From Astragalus membranaceus (lineage: Eukaryota; Streptophyta; Magnoliopsida; Fabales; Fabaceae): a stretch of DNA of 64,000 nucleotides. The DNA is taken from NCBI GenBank assembly GCA_039519185.1, contig CM076846.1:136559027-136623026 (forward strand), read 5' to 3'. Under the pieces are notes generated by a model. It was given only the letters and a program-made list of their open reading frames with translations. It did no database searches and had not been told where the DNA came from. Position numbers and translations under genes: made by a program. Positions 21,837 through 31,962 of this stretch are shown here, in pieces (the first letter of the stretch is position 1; each line of letters opens with the position of its first letter).

Positions 21837-24800
21837 TCATAAACTAGCATAGTCAAGCATCCCTAGCTCTCTACGGATTTTACAAAAAGGAGCTTCGGCT
21901 AGGGGTTTAGTGAAAATATCTGCTAGTTGGTCATCTGTGCCTACAAATTTTAGTTCAATGCTCCCCCTAGACACATGATCTCTAATAAAGTGATGTCGTA
22001 TGTCTATATGTTTAGTTCTAGAGTGTTGTATAGGGTTCCTAGCAATATTTATGGCACTTGTATTATCACACAAAACAGGCACATTTTCAAAAATTAGACC
22101 AAAGTCTTGCAAAGTTTGTTTCATCCACAGAACTTGTGCGACGCAGTTTCCAACAGCCACATATTCAGCTTCAGCTGTGGACAAAGCAACACTGTTCTGC
22201 TTCTTACTAGACCAGGAGGTCAAACAAGGACCAAGAAAATGACATGTGCCACTGGTACTTTTTCTATCAAGAGTACAACCAGCAAAATCAGCATCAGAAT
22301 AACCAATCAAATCAAAAGTACTCGATTTCGGGTACCACAAACCAAAGTCTATGGTCCTTTTAACATACCTAAGAATTCTTTTAACGGCTGTTAAATGGGA
22401 TTCTTTAGGACATGCTTGAAATCGGGCGCATAAGCATACAGCAAACATAATACCAGGACGGGAGACAGTTAAGTATAAGAGACTACCTATCATACCTCGA
22501 TACATAGTTTCGTTTACAGGTTTACCGTTTTCATCTTTATCGAGTTTGGTTGCTGTTGCCATAGGAGTGCTGATATCTTTTGCGTCATTCATGTTATATT
22601 TCTTCAGCAATTCCTTTGAGAACTTTGTTTGGGATATGAAGATTCCTTCTTTTAATTGTTTCACTTGAAGTCCCAAGAAAAAGTTAAGTTCTCCCATCAT
22701 ACTCATTTCAAATTCACTAGTCATCATCTCAGAAAATTCCTTGCACAAATCATCATTAGTAGATCCAAAGATAATATCATCAACATAGATTTGAACTACT
22801 ATGATATGTTTGCCCTTGGTTTTAAGGAATAAGGTAGAATCAATCTTACCCTTTTGGAAACCATTGGCAATTAAGTGTTTGCTTAATCTCTCATACCAAG
22901 CTCTTGGGGCTTGTTTCAATCCATAGAGGGCTTTGTCAAGTTTAAAGACGTGATCGGGATTTTTAAAATCTTCAAAACCAGGGGGTTGTTTTACATAAAC
23001 TTCTTCTTCTAAGAAACCATTTAGGAAGGCACTTTTGACATCCATTTGATGTAGTTTGAAATCCATGTAGGAGGCAAATGCCAAAATTATCCTAATGGAC
23101 TCCAATCTAGCCACAGGAGCAAAAGTTTCTTCAAAATCCACCCCTTCGATTTGATTAAAACCTTGAACTACTAGACGACTTTTGTTTAATAAAATTGTTC
23201 CATTTTTGTCAAGTTTGTTGCGAAAAACCCATTTAGTTCCTATGATGGTCCGATCGACCGGTTTTTCAACTAAGTGCCAAACTTTATTTCTTTCAAATTG
23301 TTCAAGTTCTTTTTGCATTGACAAAACCCACTCTGGATCATTTAAAGCTTCCTTGATATTATTTGGAACTATTTGAGAGACAAAAGCACTATGAAAGCAT
23401 AAAAGATTAAGAGAGGAGCGAGTTGTTACCCCCTTTGATGGACTACCAATAATTTGCTCCATGGGATGATCTCGAACTGATTTCCATGTTTTGGGCAGAT
23501 CATCGTGTGTTCTTCCATGGAGATGATCATCAATGTCTTGGGGCTTTTGTTCCACTATAACTTCTTCTTGAGGTTCAGCTTCCTCCTCGGCTTCTTCTAC
23601 ACTTTCACTGTTAGTTTCAGGTGATCTATTTTTGATCACTTCAATCACTTCATCCTCATCATTAGCAGCTTTCTTATCAAAAGTGTTAGTTTCATCAAAA
23701 GAAACATGAATAGATTTTTGCATATTTTTATCAATTTTATTGTAAACGATATAAGCTCTACTATGATTTGAATAACCCATAAAAATACCTTCAGTTGATT
23801 TAGCATCAAACTTACCCAACTTGTCCTTTGTATTAAGAATGAAGCACTTACTTCCAAAGACTTTGAAGTATGAAATGTTTGGAGCTCTACCATTCCACAG
23901 CTCATATGGTGTTTTGTTGAGAGATGGCCTTAAGTATACACGATTTAGTACATGACACGCTGTATCCACTGCATGACCCCAGAAGTATTTGGGAAGGTTG
24001 TGCTCATTCAGCATTGTCCTGCTCATCTCTTGTATAGTTCTGTTCTTTCTTTCAACTACACCATTTTGTTGAGGAGTTCTTGGAGCTGAAAAGTTATGAT
24101 GAATGCCATACTTTTCACACCAAGTCTTGAATGATGAATTTTCGTACTCTCCTCCATGATCGCTTCTAATTTCTTTGATGGCAAAGTTTTTCTCATTTTG
24201 TAGCTTTCTGCACAACTTAGCAAACTCGTTAAAAGCATCACTTTTATTTGCAAGTAGGATAACCCAAGTATATCTAGAATAATCATCAACAATAACAAAG
24301 ACATACTTAGACCCTCCTAGACTTATGACATCAATTTCACCAAACAAATCAAGATGTAGCAGTTCAAGCACATTTTTGGTAGAAATAACAGGTTTTGATT
24401 TAAAAGAGATTTTGTGCATTTTACCATGTTGACATGCATCACATAATTGGCCTTTTTCATATTTCAATTTAGGTAGACCTCTAACATGCTCATTCTTACT
24501 TAACTTAGATAGATGTTCTATACTAGCGTGTCCTAAGCGTCTATGCCACAAATCCACATCATAAATCAAGGTAGGCATACATACTATCTCATCACTTACA
24601 TTATCAAAATCAACATAGTATACATTGTTTTCTCGAAAGCCAGTAATGTAGAGTTTAGAAGTCAGGTGGGTGATAACACATTTATCAACCGAAAAGTGCA
24701 CATCAAAATCATTATCGCATAGTTGACTAACACTTAGTAAGTTAAATTTAACGCCATCAACTAATAAAGCATCTTTAATTTTAATTGTGTTTTTCTTACC

Positions 24801-24971
24801 CACACAACCTTTACCTATTACTTGAGCAGATTCATTGTTGGCAAACTTTACAGATCCACTAGCTTTGTTGCTCAATTTTAGAAACAGTGAAGCATCACCA
24901 GTCATATGCCTTGAGCAACCACTATCAACCATCCACACATTTTTCTTTTTAGCTGAGGGACCAACCTGCAA
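21837..24971 (-). CDS. SIRE pol, copy 2: protease, integrase, RT, RNase H
   Basis: A 1044-residue uninterrupted frame. Protease active site VDSGCSRHMTGD near residue 15; HHCC region (RRLGHASIEHL, CDACQHGKMH) near 145-190; integrase Asp/Asp/Glu in LHLDLFG, RSDHGGEY and NGVVERKN; RT with QMDVKSAFLNG and YVDDIIFG; RNase H with SDADFAGC and STAEAEYVA; end in ADIFTKPLAEAPF. The frame begins without ATG, after the gag stop and in another frame. About 14 amino-acid changes separate it from copy 1, for example SRPG for SRPD in RNase H. The catalytic motifs read normally. Confidence 0.92.
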   Translation of the reverse strand: MQVGPSAKKKNVWMVDSGCSRHMTGDASLFLKLSNKASGSVKFANNESAQVIGKGCVGKKNTIKIKDALLVDGVKFNLLSVSQLCDNDFDVHFSVDKCVITHLTSKLYITGFRENNVYYVDFDNVSDEIVCMPTLIYDVDLWHRRLGHASIEHLSKLSKNEHVRGLPKLKYEKGQLCDACQHGKMHKISFKSKPVISTKNVLELLHLDLFGEIDVISLGGSKYVFVIVDDYSRYTWVILLANKSDAFNEFAKLCRKLQNEKNFAIKEIRSDHGGEYENSSFKTWCEKYGIHHNFSAPRTPQQNGVVERKNRTIQEMSRTMLNEHNLPKYFWGHAVDTACHVLNRVYLRPSLNKTPYELWNGRAPNISYFKVFGSKCFILNTKDKLGKFDAKSTEGIFMGYSNHSRAYIVYNKIDKNMQKSIHVSFDETNTFDKKAANDEDEVIEVIKNRSPETNSESVEEAEEEAEPQEEVIVEQKPQDIDDHLHGRTHDDLPKTWKSVRDHPMEQIIGSPSKGVTTRSSLNLLCFHSAFVSQIVPNNIKEALNDPEWVLSMQKELEQFERNKVWHLVEKPVDRTIIGTKWVFRNKLDKNGTILLNKSRLVVQGFNQIEGVDFEETFAPVARLESIRIILAFASYMDFKLHQMDVKSAFLNGFLEEEVYVKQPPGFEDFKNPDHVFKLDKALYGLKQAPRAWYERLSKHLIANGFQKGKIDSTLFLKTKGKHIIVVQIYVDDIIFGSTNDDLCKEFSEMMTSEFEMSMMGELNFFLGLQVKQLKEGIFISQTKFSKELLKKYNMNDAKDISTPMATATKLDKDENGKPVNETMYRGMIGSLLYLTVSRPGIMFAVCLCARFQACPKESHLTAVKRILRYVKRTIDFGLWYPKSSTFDLIGYSDADFAGCTLDRKSTSGTCHFLGPCLTSWSSKKQNSVALSTAEAEYVAVGNCVAQVLWMKQTLQDFGLIFENVPVLCDNTSAINIARNPIQHSRTKHIDIRHHFIRDHVSRGSIELKFVGTDDQLADIFTKPLAEAPFCKIRRELGMLDYASL

Positions 24972-24987
24972 AAGAATTGTTTAACAC

Positions 24988-25338
24988 CTAGCACGAGGTA
25001 CCCTTTTTGTTGGGTCCTTGGGAGTTAGTCATCAAGGGGTTTGCTTTCACAATCCACCTTGGTTTCTTCCAAACAGGTACAAGGGTTCCAAGCTCACATA
25101 TTTTACGGATAGGGCATGAAGAAGAGCTATGGTTTCCCTTTTGGCAATATGTACATTTTAAGATAGTAGGTTTATGATTAGAGGTAGAAGCTACAAAGGT
25201 GATATTTTTGTTTGAGCTGGAGGTGGTGGAATTTCCTTGGTACCCAATACCTCTCCTATCAACATATTGATGTTGAGAGTGAAGCAACTGAGTCAAGGTC
25301 TTTTCACCAACCTCAAACTTTTTCAAAGATTCTTTCAA
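24988..25338 (-). pseudogene. SIRE gag, copy 2, C-terminal part after a stop
   Basis: The last 116 residues of the gag frame, with the second cysteine cluster CTYCQKGNHSSSSC. It is separated from the N-terminal part by an in-frame TGA near 25386. Confidence 0.85.
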
Positions 25339-25383
25339 AAATTCATTTTCAACCTTGACTTTTTCAAAATTTTGTTTTAGTTC

Positions 25384-26850
25384 TCAAAATTCAAGGTTGA
25401 CTGATTTGTGTAGTTCATTTTTTAATCTAGTGACTTCACTTTCAAGAGTCTCGATTTGAGTGGATAGGATTTTGTTGCTCTTTGTTAGTTTCTTGGATTT
25501 TAACAAAAGTTTTTCGTGTTCGAAATATAGAGCCTCAAAAGCTTCACTCAGATCGTGACTACTATAGTCATTATCAATCATATCCTCATGCATAGAGGAG
25601 GTAGAGGGACTAGAAAAGTTAAGGCTTACCTTTGATGTATCATTTGCCATGCTGCAGACAGCATTGTCGGTCTGCTCATCTTCTTCTGATTCACCATCAG
25701 TGCTGAGATTGTCCCATGTTGCTTCAGGTGTGTTCTTTGCCATGAGGCAGACAGCATTTGCAACTTCTTCTTCTTCGGTCTCACTTTCAGTGTCTGTATT
25801 GTCCCATGTTGCTTTCATTGCTTTCTTTTGCTTAGATTTCAGCTTGTAACAGTTTTCTTTGATGTGACCGGGTTTGTTGCATTCGAAACATCTTGGTTGA
25901 TCATTCTTTTTCTCATACCTGTCTTCTTTGTTGTACCCGGACTTCTTTGAAAAGTCACCCTTTCCAAACTTTTTGAATCTCATAAATTTTTTGAAATTTT
26001 TGGCAAGCATAGCCATATCTTCATCATCGGTTTCTTCTTCAGATTCAACCTCTTTCCTTGCTACTTTAGAAGTTTTAGCAGCAAGGGCAAGAGATTTCTT
26101 CTCTTTTACAGTTTCTTTTTCTTGATTCTTTTTGGCAGCCAGAACTACCTCAAATGCTAGCAATGATCCAATAAGGTCTTCTTGAGGTAAAGTGCCAATG
26201 TCTTTGGCTTCGGTTATAGCACAAGTCTTAGGGAAGAATTCACCAGTTAAGGATTCAAGGATCTTTCCATTCAAATCCTTGTTGGTGTATTTCTTTCCTA
26301 AGGCCCTCAAGTTGTTTACAATTAAATTTAATCTCTGATGCATTGCTGCGACAGACTCACCTTCTTTCATTTTAAAACTTTCATATTCAGAGGTGAGAAT
26401 TCTAATTTTAGTATCTTTTACCTGGCTTGTCCCGACATGAGTGGCTTGTAGGCAGTCCCAGATTTCCTTTGCACTTTGACACCCTTTTACTCTACCATAT
26501 TCTTCTTCACAGAGTGATAGATGAAGGATATTCATGGCCTTTGCATTTAGGGATATCTTGTCAAGCTCAGATTTTCTTAACTCACTCAGGTCGATGGTGT
26601 AGATGTCTTCTACCGGTACTTCTTCAGCTTTGCCGGTGGCTTGAATTTTTGAAGTGTCACCATCAGTATTACCTGGTTTTGTGATCTTGATCTTCATCGG
26701 GATTAGAGGACCATCCACTATGATTCTCCATAGAGTGAAGTCAATTGCCTGCACATGACATTTCATACGACTACTCCAGTAACCATAGTTAGTACCATCA
26801 AATAGAGGAGGCCTATTAGAGGACATTCCTTCTTTCATGAAAGAACCCAT
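25384..26850 (-). pseudogene. SIRE gag, copy 2, N-terminal 488 residues
   Basis: Same gene as at 17761-19623 and nearly identical, with the capsid region and the zinc knuckle CFECNKPGHIKENCYK. It stops after VNLEF because a CGA codon in copy 1 is TGA here (G-to-A on the plus strand at 25386), a change typical of methylated-CpG decay. The truncated product would keep capsid and first knuckle but lose most of the coiled coil and the second cysteine cluster. Confidence 0.9.
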
Positions 26851-26915
26851 AATTACAGATATGTAAAGGATAAATTTAGAATTGCGAAATGTAAAGCTCT
26901 AATATGCAATTCCTA

Positions 26916-26930
26916 GCTTTTGATACCACT
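26916..26930 (-). other. Primer-binding site, SIRE copy 2 (tRNA-Met type)
   Basis: AGTGGTATCAAAAGC on the minus strand after the CTAACA end of LTR-C. Confidence 0.85.
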
Positions 26931-28858
26931 TGTTAGACTTGAGAGTCTATAAAGTAACCTTAGAGGGGGGGGGGGTGAATAAGGTTATAGGTGATTAATG
27001 GATTCTTTTTCAATTTAAAAAACTTTTTCGATATTGGTTTGGATTAAATGCGGAATAATAATATTTGACCAATATAGAAGGAGAAGAGGAGTAGAATGGA
27101 CAGATCAATATTGTATACAACAATAAAATAGATAATGAGAAGAAGGATATAGAGAGATCAGGATAAGATTACAATATGATATATTTGCACAGTTATATTG
27201 AGAATATGATAAGCAGTTATATCAAGTATATGATAATAATATTATAAGCAAATAAAGTGCAAAATATAAAGAGATAGAGAAGAGAGATAGACACAGCAAT
27301 TTAGCGAGGTTCGGGATAAAACCCCTACGTCCTCGGCCTTAGGCTTTTCAACCCTTGGACTTAGTAACCACTATATTGAAGAGAGTTTGATACAAACAGT
27401 CGACCCCAATATAAGTGAATCTCAATTCCCCTGAATTGAGAACCCAAGCACTCTTGCTAATGATTTCTAAACCAACTCAATAACCCTATTGAGTGACCCA
27501 AGTACACAGCCCAGGTTTTCAAAACACCAACTCAATCACTTGATTGAGAGACCCAAGTACAAAGCCCAGGATTTCAAAAACACCTTGAAATAAAATAAAT
27601 TACACAATAGAGTTCTATGATCCAATCACTTCAGAGAATGAGTCAATTTAGAAACTGAGAGAGATGAGTGATCTTAGGATATTATAGATGCTCTATAAGA
27701 TGAGGGATGATCTTGCTTTTGCAACCACTTCAAAATTGATATAACAATAGAAGTTGAGGTTGCTTGAAAGCTTTTAAAAAATATAGATATGATTTTGAAA
27801 AAACAAAGCTTTTTGAAAAACAAGATTCAAAACAGTTGGAGCACAGGATCTCAGATCTAGATCTATAAACAGCTTTTGAAAAAAGATATAACAATTTAAA
27901 ATCAAAAGCTTATAAAAATAAAACAATGAGGAGCAATAGATCTATAGAGATTCGAATATGAGAGAGTAGAGAAGAAATTGTGAGAAGAGGTGTTATCTGA
28001 AGGTGAAGCTCAACCTATGTATTTATAGGCTTAGGCACCGTTGAAATTTTTTGAAAAACATTTAATATAGGTGAAGAATCGATTCATAGACCAAGTTAAA
28101 ATGTGAAGGAATCGATTCATTGCCTTTAAAAAATAAAAGAATCGATTCATTGTTTAGTTGAAATAAGAAAGGAATCGATTCATTGATGTTTTGGAAAAAG
28201 AGGGAATCGATTCATTGTTTATGAAGAAAGGAGTGAATCGATTTTCAGGCCATATGGTTGTCCTGAGAATCGATTCTCAGTTCATTTAGAAGCATAGGGA
28301 ATCAATTCTTAGTTCATAAGAAATAGGAGGAATCGATTCTTAGGCTAGTTGAAATAATAGGGAATCGATTCTTTTCTTTTTGGAAGGCATGGGAATCGAT
28401 TCATGGCCCTTTGGAAACATGAAGGAATCGATTTTCAGGCCATATAGGAGGTCATGAGAATCGATTCCAAGACCTATGAAATGGGTTGGAAATCGATTCC
28501 AAGCTTTCCTAAAAAATATATTTTTTTTTCAACTTGCCACCTTATGCATGCATGCAATTTTGTAAAATATTTTTTCAAAATTATTTTTATGCATCATGCA
28601 TGTTTTGAAAAGTCATCTCTCTCAATAGCTAAAGTGCCACACACTTTAGGTGATAGGACCTTTACATAGAGTCCTAAAAAAGGCTTAGACACAAAATAGG
28701 GTTTTGAACTTCTTATGATGCTTCTTCTTCAAGCTTCTCCTTTTTGAGTCTTCTTCCTTTTAAAATAAGTCCTGCACTTTGCTCAATGTGAAAGATTAGT
28801 AGATATATGTAATTTGTTATCATTCAAAATAAAGGACTGTTTTACCCTTGGTTCAACA
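26931..28858 (-). repeat. SIRE LTR-C (outer 5' LTR)
   Basis: 1928 bp, followed by the right TCCTG at 28859-28863. A few private changes are seen, for example GCTAATG for GCTAAGG near 27461 and GTCATG for GTCCTG near 28453. Confidence 0.95.
28077..28498 (-). promoter_or_regulatory. Phased AATCGATT palindrome array, LTR-C (14 positions)
   Basis: Same as LTR-A, except that one copy near 28302 reads AATCAATT, the CpG-to-CpA change. Confidence 0.95.
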
Positions 28859-28863
28859 TCCTG

Positions 28864-29076
28864 GTGCTGGTGCCTCAACTACAGGTGCACTGAACAAACA
28901 CATCAAACATACCAATATATATACAAAATGCTTAAATCATTACATAACCCTCTTTGAAACTTAGAATGTTGTTATTTTATTTATAGACTTATATTTAACA
29001 CTTAAGTTACTTGAATTTGAGCAATTTATTTAGGTTTAGATGTATAAATAACTCTATATAAAATAGAGTTCTCACA
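28864..29076 (-). repeat. Athila 3' LTR, upstream part
   Basis: It begins TGTGAGAACTC at 29076 on the minus strand after the purine-rich AAGTTTGGAGG, which resembles the Athila polypurine tract. It continues at 12489 beyond the SIRE unit. It includes GGTGCTGGTGC and ACAGGTGCACTG motifs. Confidence 0.55.
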
Positions 29077-31184
29077 CCTCCAAACTTAAACCATTGCTTG
29101 TCCTCATGTAATGACAAATAGAAAATATAAATAAGATTTTCATAATTAAGAAGAACAGATCAGCTCATATCTTTTCAAAGAATGATTTTTCAGATAATGC
29201 ATTTTTATGAACTTTATTTTTTAGAAAATTTTGTCTTTGTGCCTTTGAATTCCTAAACATCTAAAGTTGTTAAAACTCATTTATGTGAGTGTGTGCCCCA
29301 CTGAGATTTCAATCAGTTCCAAAACTAAGTAAAAAGTTTCTCTAAGCTTTTGAAAAATTTAGATCACGTTTGGTCAAAGTAAATATGTTTTAAAATATAG
29401 ATTTAGACTAACAACTTCCTCAAGCATTGGGGGGGCTCTAAGCACAACAAAGGGCTTTGATTGAGTACTTCGAAACTGTTGAGCCAATGCACTATTCCTA
29501 TTTCTAGTGGCTTTTTCTTGATGCAGATGCAGTGAGTGCAGGTGCATCACATTTCTGAAGTGCAGGTGCACTGAACTTTTGTAGTGCAGGTGCACTATAT
29601 TTTGATGGTGCAGGAGATTTGAGTGCAGCTGCACTGAGACTACTTTCAAGACTTTGTAGCATATACTGCCCTCCTCACTGACCCCCTTATGCGTACTTTT
29701 TTCTTTGTTTTTCTTTTCTTTTCTTATGCACTTTGGAACGGGTACAGTTTTATGATTCAGGCAATATAGCTATTTACATTCAATACGACACTTTGTAATT
29801 TCTTTTGATAACCTATGGTATTGACTACTCTAAGTTTCTCATACTCAGCCTTAGTATTCATGGAAACTCCCCCAAACTTAATTATGTACGCTCCTCTATA
29901 TTTTTAGTAAAAAGTTAGCCTTGACCTTGGCTTTCTCAAAGTTCCTCTTGCATCAGATAGTTTGTTCAAATAGCAAGGTTCTTTTCAAAACTCAGTTTTG
30001 ATGTGTCGAAGTAATAATAAAATTAGTCATTTGGGGAAAACAAGGCTTCTTTTCTTTTTCTTTCTTTTCTTCTTGAATTTTCAGTTCAAAGAATGCAATT
30101 GGCTAAGTTTGTGAAAAAGAATCTAAGCTGATCATGCTTCAAAACTATCAAATCCTACTGTGAACATAGAAACAATTTTGATGCACCTAACAACAGAATT
30201 TATGCACCTACTGTTTTTTAAATGGAATAGCTACTTTTTGAAAACAGTTTAATGCATTTTAAACTACTTTGTTGAGTACATCTAATACTAAAATTTAATT
30301 AAAACTATTTCATATGGACAAATAAACACATATCTATAACAGATACTAACACAAACATATATAAGTACTTAAAACAAACATACATAACTATTTAAAGCAC
30401 ACACATACATAGACTGAGAAAGTATAAAGTGCTCCCCCCAACCTAAAGTTGAGCAGTGTCCCCACTGCTCTAAGTTGAGTTCAAAAAGGAATTTTGTTCA
30501 AAATGGGGAGAGGGGTTAGTACATGTGGGACAAACCAAACATATTAAACAAAGTACTTAAGCAAAATAACTAAACAACATTAAAGTTTACTTTTTGGCTC
30601 CACTCTTGAGCCTTGAGCTTGATCTCACATGAATGTGTTTGACCTTCTACTTCTTCTTCTTGGGCTCCTTAGCTTTTGGTGCATCTGCACTAGATGCAGT
30701 TGCACCAACCACCTCTGTTGTTGGTTCTGGTTCATCAGGTTTCTTTGATGCAGCTGCATCAGATGCTCCTGCACTATCTTGCTCTGCCACAGTTGTTTGT
30801 TCAGCAACAGGCTCATCAACTGTTTTCTCAGTCTGTCCTCCTTCTTTTGCGTCTCCATCACAGCTTGTGTAACCTCACCAGGTTTCTTGAAGAATTTCTG
30901 AGTATTTCCCAGCTCTTCTCTTCTTTTTGCAGCAAGTTCTTCTAAGACCAGTTGTATGGTGGCCTCAGGGGTAGCTGGTATAACTGTTACTGTTGGAAAC
31001 TGCTGGGATGCACCTGCATCTGATGCAGGTGCATCGGTTGATTACTGATCAGGGCCTTCTTCTACCTTCTTTGTCTCAGGACCAGTCTTTTCACCTTCTG
31101 CTAGGGGATCTTCATGGATAACCTGCAATTTTTCTTTTTCAAAAATAATGTTAGTGGGCATAAGAATGGGTCCAGTGGTGAGGG
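29077..31184 (-). other. Athila 3' region, no intact gene
   Basis: About 2.1 kb. An Ala/Thr/Lys-rich frame with the run SAGASDAAASKKPDEP can be followed from about 30860 to 30650, but stops cut it. Three clusters of near-palindromes lie at 29521-29634, 30679-30774 and 31008-31034. A second purine tract, AAGTTTGGGGGAG (minus), is at about 29868-29880. I recognise nothing else. Confidence 0.5.
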
Positions 31185-31241
31185 GTGGAGATTGTGGTTA
31201 TTTGTGAAATTGTGTTGGGGTGGGAGATTGTTCTTTGGTGG

Positions 31242-31730
31242 CTATTTCACTTTCTTTTTCTGGTTGTGTTTGGGTGGTGGGTGGTGGTGAAGGTGGGGTT
31301 GGTGTTTTTGTTGGGGATTTGGATGGTGATTTGTTTTGGGAGGGTGGTGGTGATATGGTTGAAGTGTGTTGTGGTGGTGTTGGTGATTTGGAAGGTGATT
31401 TGTTTTGGGAGGGTGGTGGTGATATGGGTGAAGTGTGTTGTGGTGGTGTTGGTGATTTGGGTGGGGATTGGTGAGGTGGTGTTTGCTGGAGGGGGGGGGT
31501 GTAGGTGATTTTGGTGGTGATGGTGGAGTGGTTTGTTGTTCAGGTTGATTTGTGGATTGTGTGGTTGTTTTGGTGGCATATTTTTTTCTTGCTATAGCCT
31601 CCATGTTCACTTCTCCTTCTTCACTCTGCTCACTTTCTGTTTCATCCTCCTCAAAATCCTTCTCTATGTCTCTCACAGTTTTCTTTACTGCCTCATCTTC
31701 CTTAGTGTCCTCCCACTCTTCACTCAACAT
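31242..31730 (-). pseudogene. Acidic then Pro/His-rich ORF with 69-bp repeats, Athila
   Basis: A 162-residue frame. The first 50 residues are Glu/Asp-rich (EKDFEEDETESEQSEEGE), the rest Pro/His/Thr-rich. Positions 31331 and 31400 start two copies of a 69-bp repeat. It lies downstream of the duplicated domain and probably encodes the tail of the same Athila extra protein. Another frame across the same repeat is also open, so the reading frame is uncertain. No function is assigned. Confidence 0.4.
31331..31470. repeat. 69-bp tandem repeat
   Basis: The sequence TTGTTTTGGGAGGGTGGTGG recurs at 31331 and 31400, with flanking GGTGGTGTTGGTGATTTGG copies. 69 is a multiple of three, so the frame is kept. 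Confidence 0.75.
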
Positions 31731-31962
31731 CTCTGGCTCTTCCTCAAGGTTTTTTTTTTCTCTTTCCCTTCTGCTGTTTCTTTGTCACTCTCTTTCTTTT
31801 TGGTCTTACTTCCTTCTCAAACTCCTCTTCTTCATTAATTTCTTCCTCCTCTTCCTTTCCTGGTGTTTGCAAAACCCAATTATGAAACACATGGGTTTCC
31901 ACTTGTGTTGGCACTGCAAAAATTTTCTGGAAAATCATATGCAGCCAGTCATGCTATTCTTG

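Larger units (their letters stand above)
12495..28858 (-). mobile_element. Tandem SIRE/Maximus copia: three LTRs, two internal regions
   Basis: The order is LTR-A (12495-14421), internal 1 (14422-19703), LTR-B (19704-21626), internal 2 (21627-26930) and LTR-C (26931-28858), all minus strand, flanked by one TCCTG duplication. The internal regions are near-identical (5282 and 5304 bp; the 22-bp difference equals one deletion in copy 1). Each has its own primer site and gag-pol; a PPT abuts LTR-A and LTR-B. Gag and pol are of the SIRE type, but I see no env-like ORF: only about 210 bp lie between the pol stop and the LTR. Unequal recombination between LTRs explains the structure best. Confidence 0.95.

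Noticed and set aside
29374..29649. Minus-strand ORF of 91 residues rich in HLH and LHL
   Set aside because: Its composition comes from the repeated TGCAGGTGCAC words; no domain and no conservation evidence.
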